From positions 1-18,526 of the forward strand of contig CAMLGR010000093.1 of assembly GCA_946479615.1 (NCBI GenBank): a stretch of 18,526 nucleotides of DNA, written 5' to 3'. Of this stretch, positions 15,182 through 18,526 are shown one piece after another. Positions within the stretch are counted from its first letter, which is position 1. Each line of letters starts with the position of its first letter. The translations under genes were made by a program, and so were the position numbers. The notes under the pieces are model-generated. The model was not told the origin of the DNA and ran no database searches. It worked only from the letters and a program-made list of their open reading frames with translations. The stretch is from an uncultured Bacteroidota bacterium (GTDB taxonomy: Bacteria; Bacteroidota; Bacteroidia; Chitinophagales; Chitinophagaceae).

Positions 15182-17293
15182 TCAGGAGATCTTGCTCCAA
15201 CTCATCTTCCCTTTATGTTGTAAGAGATAATTTTTAATACGCAAATTATCTGCCGAAACAAGATCGGGGTCAGCTTCCAGCATTTCGGCTACCAGCGCTC
15301 TCACCAATTCCAGCACCGGCCTATCCTGAACAATATTAGCCAGCTTAAAGTTCAATAATCCGCTCTGTCTTGTGCCTTCAATATCGCCCGGGCCGCGTAA
15401 TTCCAGGTCCTTTTCCGCAATTTCAAATCCATTTGCCGTGGATACCAATAGCTTGATGCGCTCGCGGGCATCATTACCTAATTTGGAGCCGGATAAAAGT
15501 ATACAGTAGCTTTTTTCCGAGCCCCGGCCTACCCGGCCACGTAACTGGTGCAACTGCGAAAGGCCGAATTTCTCTGTGCTTTCTATGACCATGATCGTGG
15601 CATTGGGCACATTCACTCCTACCTCAATAACGGTAGTTGACACCATTATTTGTGTATCGCCGCTGACAAACCGCTGCATATTTTCTTCTTTCTGCACCGG
15701 CGGCTGTTTTCCATGCACCATACTGATCCAGTATTTCGGCTCCGGGAAATATCCTTTGACCACTTCATATCCTTTCATCAGGTTCTCGTAATCCAGCTTA
15801 TCGCTTTCTTCGATCAAAGGAAAAATGATATATGCCTGCCGTCCTTTGTCAATTTCCGCCCGCAGGAAGTGCATCACCTTGCTCCGTTGCGATTCATAAC
15901 GATGAACCGTAGTGATAGGCTGCCTGCCCGGCGGTAATTCATCGATAATGCTGTAATCAAGATCTCCATAAGCAGTCATGGCCAGTGTGCGGGGAATGGG
16001 AGTGGCTGTCATGACCAGCACATGCGGCGGAATCTCCGCTTTTTCCCAGAGCCTGGCCCGCTGCGCCACGCCAAAGCGGTGTTGTTCGTCGATAATAACC
16101 AACCCGAGTTTCTGAAACTGCACGACCTCTTCAATGACAGCATGCGTTCCGACAAGTATCTGTAATGAACCATCGGCAAGCAAACTCAACATCTTCTTCC
16201 GTTCAGCTTTCTTGCTCGACCCGGTAAGAAGCATCACTGAAACCGGTAAGCCTTCCAGCAGTTCTTTGATAGTAGTGTAATGTTGCCGCGCCAGAATTTC
16301 TGTCGGCGCCATCAGGCAAGCCTGGTAACCGTTATCAACGGCCAGCAACATGGTGAGAAGCGCCACCATGGTTTTACCACTGCCCACATCTCCCTGCAAC
16401 AACCGATTCATTTGTTTACCGGTAGCCGTATCACCCCGGATCTCTTTCATCACTCTTTTCTGTGCGCCCGTCAGTTCAAAAGGCAGGTGATCTTTATAAA
16501 ATGAATTGAATAATTCTCCTACTTTATCAAACACCACTCCTTTGGAAAACCGGTGGCGGCGGGAACGTAATAAATTCATGCGCAGTTGCGCCATGAACAA
16601 TTCTTCAAACTTCAATCGTTTTACTGCTTCATCATATTGAGCAGGTGAAGATGGAAAATGTATTTGCCGGTAGGCTTCGAAACGATTCATCAGTTTCAAT
16701 CGTTTCAATATTGCATCGGGTAAATTTTCAGGTATATCCCTTTCCTGCAACTGGTTGATCAATGCCTGTGTGAGTTTGCCAAGTTGCCGCGCACCGAATC
16801 CTCTTGCCTTTAATTTTTCAGTGGTCGCATATACCGGCTCCAGGAAACTTTTTCCTTCTTTATTTACAGGTGTCCATATCTCTATTTCAGGATGAACGAT
16901 CTGTGCAGTGTTTTGAAAAAAGCTAACCTTGCCATAGACAAGATAGGTTTGACCGGGTTGCAGCATTTTTTGTATGCCGTTTATTCCCTGGAACCAGACC
17001 AGTTCAATGATGCCTGTAGCATCACGTAACCGGGCCACCATTCTCCTTGTTCTTTTATCACCTATGATCTCGGGATGCAGCAACCTGCCGGCTACCTGGA
17101 TGTATTCTGTAAGCGGACTGATCTCACTGATGAGATTGACCTTTGTTTTATCGACATGGCGGAAGGGGAAATGTTCCAGCAGGTCATTGAACGTAAAAAT
17201 ATTCAGTTCCTTTTTGAGAAGATCGGCACGTTGCGGACCTACACCTTTCAGGTATTCAATGGGAGTAGCTAATATGGAAGCGGCGGACGAAAT
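15182..17293 (-). CDS. recG: ATP-dependent DNA helicase RecG, apparent ATT start
   Basis: With ATT at 17291-17293 the product has 703 residues, the usual RecG length. The wedge domain starts (I)SSAASILATPIEYLKGVG and is intact in frame. No ATG, GTG or TTG lies between the upstream TAA (17297-17299) and the TTG at 17083, which is deep inside the wedge. Walker A GDVGSGKT is at 301-308, DEQH (motif II) at 402-405, motif III TATPIPRTL near 430, and QLRGRVGR (motif VI) at 583-590, with the TRG region after it. RecG remodels stalled forks and Holliday junctions. A -7 box lies just upstream of the ATT, so translation must begin at or after it. Confidence 0.94.
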   Translation of the reverse strand: MSSAASILATPIEYLKGVGPQRADLLKKELNIFTFNDLLEHFPFRHVDKTKVNLISEISPLTEYIQVAGRLLHPEIIGDKRTRRMVARLRDATGIIELVWFQGINGIQKMLQPGQTYLVYGKVSFFQNTAQIVHPEIEIWTPVNKEGKSFLEPVYATTEKLKARGFGARQLGKLTQALINQLQERDIPENLPDAILKRLKLMNRFEAYRQIHFPSSPAQYDEAVKRLKFEELFMAQLRMNLLRSRRHRFSKGVVFDKVGELFNSFYKDHLPFELTGAQKRVMKEIRGDTATGKQMNRLLQGDVGSGKTMVALLTMLLAVDNGYQACLMAPTEILARQHYTTIKELLEGLPVSVMLLTGSSKKAERKKMLSLLADGSLQILVGTHAVIEEVVQFQKLGLVIIDEQHRFGVAQRARLWEKAEIPPHVLVMTATPIPRTLAMTAYGDLDYSIIDELPPGRQPITTVHRYESQRSKVMHFLRAEIDKGRQAYIIFPLIEESDKLDYENLMKGYEVVKGYFPEPKYWISMVHGKQPPVQKEENMQRFVSGDTQIMVSTTVIEVGVNVPNATIMVIESTEKFGLSQLHQLRGRVGRGSEKSYCILLSGSKLGNDARERIKLLVSTANGFEIAEKDLELRGPGDIEGTRQSGLLNFKLANIVQDRPVLELVRALVAEMLEADPDLVSADNLRIKNYLLQHKGKMSWSKIS

Positions 17294-17310
17294 GAATTAT
17301 TGATTTCCGG

Positions 17311-17318
17311 CAAAAATA
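17311..17318 (-). promoter_or_regulatory. Candidate -7 box of recG
   Basis: On the minus strand TATTTTTG is a perfect TAnnTTTG match. It lies 17 bases before the ATT codon, so the leader would be about 10 bases. No good -33 TTTG is seen, which limits confidence. Confidence 0.4.
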
Positions 17319-17343
17319 CTGAGATATCATTCATTCCCTGTGT

Positions 17344-17442
17344 CCCTCTTATTCTCTGCGGTCCTCCGTGGAATAATTTTCAAAACAGAAACTTGCTGTC
17401 TTCAGGAATGATCGTTCCACGGAGAATAAGAGGGCCGCAGAG
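17344..17442. repeat. Inverted repeat with shuffled modules at the glycosyltransferase 3' end
   Basis: The arms are 17344-17373 and 17415-17442. Both hold three shared modules, CCCTCTTATTCTC, CTCTGCGG and CTCCGTGGAA, but in a different order: the left has the CCCTCTTATT module first, the right (other strand) has CTCTGCGG first. The right arm ends 4 bp before the stop codon of the glycosyltransferase. The 41-bp spacer shows no gene. Confidence 0.7.
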
Positions 17443-17446
17443 TAGT

Positions 17447-18526
17447 TCAAAATTTCTTTCCTTCCCGCAATGATCTTTCCCAAATCACCGGCTGATTGTT
17501 GCTGATAAAACGGAAAAGACCGCGGAGCAAACAATAATTCATAAATAGAAAATAAAATGGTATGGCGAACAGGCCGGCATTTTTGATCCTGCCGATCAGG
17601 ATCCATCGCAGGAGCGCCAGTGTATAACAGATCAATTGAGCATAAAGGAACCAGGTATAAAAAGCAGGAGCATCATATTTCCAAACGATCCAGGCATTAC
17701 CCGCTAATAATAATAACAGCATCCAGGGACAAAACACCCAGCGCAACAGGCGGCGCGACACATACTGGAAGAAAAGCAGGGGATGTTTAAACACATTCAG
17801 GCATTCTTTTAAATAACCGATGGATTGATAAGCGCCTGCCGATATGCGGATCTTTCTTTTGGCTTCTTCCTGTAAAGAAGCCGATGGTAATTCAGTAGCA
17901 AAAGCGCCGGGTTCGTATTTGATGATATACCCGCGCAGACATACCTGCATGGAAATAACAAAATCATCCAGTAATAAATTGTATGAAGGCGGATCGAATA
18001 ACCGTGTGCGTATGGAAAATAATTCTCCCGCTGCACCAACAACAGTATTGAAATCAGAATCCTGTTTTTTCATAAACGATTCATATTTCCAATACATGCC
18101 TTCCGCTTCCCCGATAGCTGAACCATTGGGGTTGCTCACGATCTTTTTTTCACCGGCTACTCCACCGGTACGCGGATCGCTGTAATGAACCACCATTCTG
18201 CGGATGCATTCTTTATTGAGCATGGTATTGGCATCGCTGAAAAAAACCAGTTCCGTTTCCACCAGCGGAAGAGCGCGGGCAATAGCCGCCAGTTTACCCT
18301 TTCGTTCGTCCTGGTGCAATACGGTGATCATTGGATTGTTCCAGGAAAGGGTGGCTGATCCATCGGTGGAACCATCTGTAACCAGGATGATCCTGCATTT
18401 TCCCGAGGGATAATCGATAGCCAGTGTATTCTCCATCTTTTCAACCAGGATATCTTTCTCGTTATACGCTGCAATGATCAATGTAACAGGCGGCCATTCA
18501 GCCGGCATCTGCATTACCCTTTTACT
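17447..18526 (-). CDS. GT2 family glycosyltransferase, membrane-bound (N-terminus beyond window)
   Basis: At least 359 codons are present and the frame stays open to the right edge; relatives have an N-terminal membrane helix before the catalytic part, so an ATG at 18514 is probably internal. Counting from that ATG: LIIAAYNEKD (12-21), TDGSTDGS (46-53), the DxD-like FFSDANT (91-97), GAAGELFSIR (160-169), LLDDFVISMQV (181-191) and KRKIRISAG (219-227) follow the order of processive-type GT2 enzymes. Three hydrophobic helices follow (about 262-278, 284-304, 312-331). It transfers a sugar from an activated donor at the inner membrane, probably to a polysaccharide or lipid; substrate unknown. Confidence 0.9.
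   Translation of the reverse strand, partial: SKRVMQMPAEWPPVTLIIAAYNEKDILVEKMENTLAIDYPSGKCRIILVTDGSTDGSATLSWNNPMITVLHQDERKGKLAAIARALPLVETELVFFSDANTMLNKECIRRMVVHYSDPRTGGVAGEKKIVSNPNGSAIGEAEGMYWKYESFMKKQDSDFNTVVGAAGELFSIRTRLFDPPSYNLLLDDFVISMQVCLRGYIIKYEPGAFATELPSASLQEEAKRKIRISAGAYQSIGYLKECLNVFKHPLLFFQYVSRRLLRWVFCPWMLLLLLAGNAWIVWKYDAPAFYTWFLYAQLICYTLALLRWILIGRIKNAGLFAIPFYFLFMNYCLLRGLFRFISNNQPVIWERSLREGKKF

Noticed and set aside
15182..17083. RecG starting at TTG 17083
   Set aside because: This would remove the first 70 residues of the wedge domain, which are plainly encoded upstream in frame.

Overview
The window looks like a chromosomal segment of a Bacteroidota bacterium, most likely of the Chitinophagaceae type. 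The main evidence is a giant PKD/SBBP surface protein with a type B C-terminal signal of the type IX secretion system (T9SS), beside a PorP/SprF-family protein. Supporting signs are the mostly absent Shine-Dalgarno sites and -7 boxes of the TAnnTTTG type. No transposase, integrase, phage gene, CRISPR array or resistance gene is visible, so this is ordinary core chromosome with some lineage-specific surface genes.

Layout. 1-349 (-): N-terminal part of a RelA/SpoT (RSH) enzyme, cut by the window edge. 350-659: gene-free, with an octad inverted repeat and a possible promoter. 660-744 (+): tRNA-Leu(UAG), then trigger factor (828-2210, +) with an intrinsic terminator. 2211-2610: gene-free, packed with nested inverted repeats. 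Then a minus-strand block: a vWA/YfbK-like protein (2611-4395), hypoxanthine phosphoribosyltransferase (4499-5032), a glucosaminidase with two LysM domains (5073-6083), an O-methyltransferase (6093-6749) and a sodium:solute symporter (6882-8393). A LOG-family protein (8563-9102, +) meets a small outer-membrane-like protein (9099-9746, -) so that one TTAA supplies both stop codons. Upstream of the latter are a 5'-truncated membrane-protein remnant (9832 to about 10125), a PorP/SprF protein (10234-11277), the T9SS type B surface protein (11386-15033), RecG (15182 to about 17293) and a GT2 glycosyltransferase running off the right edge (17447-18526), all on the minus strand.

How the genes relate. 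The large PKD protein and the PorP/SprF protein form a recognised functional pair, a T9SS type B substrate and its outer-membrane partner. The O-methyltransferase, glucosaminidase and hpt genes are spaced like an operon (gaps of 9 and 40 bp). The other genes are housekeeping or unrelated.

The least explained structure is between genes. At least six intergenic sites carry short arrays with an exact or near 7-bp (once 8-bp) period, often as two facing arms, and most start within a few bases of a stop codon. The sequences differ from site to site but the period is kept. They sit at gene ends that look like ends of transcription units and are missing inside the tight gene cluster. I know of no established name for them. 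A second notable point is that recG has an intact N-terminus in frame but no ATG, GTG or TTG, so it seems to start at ATT.
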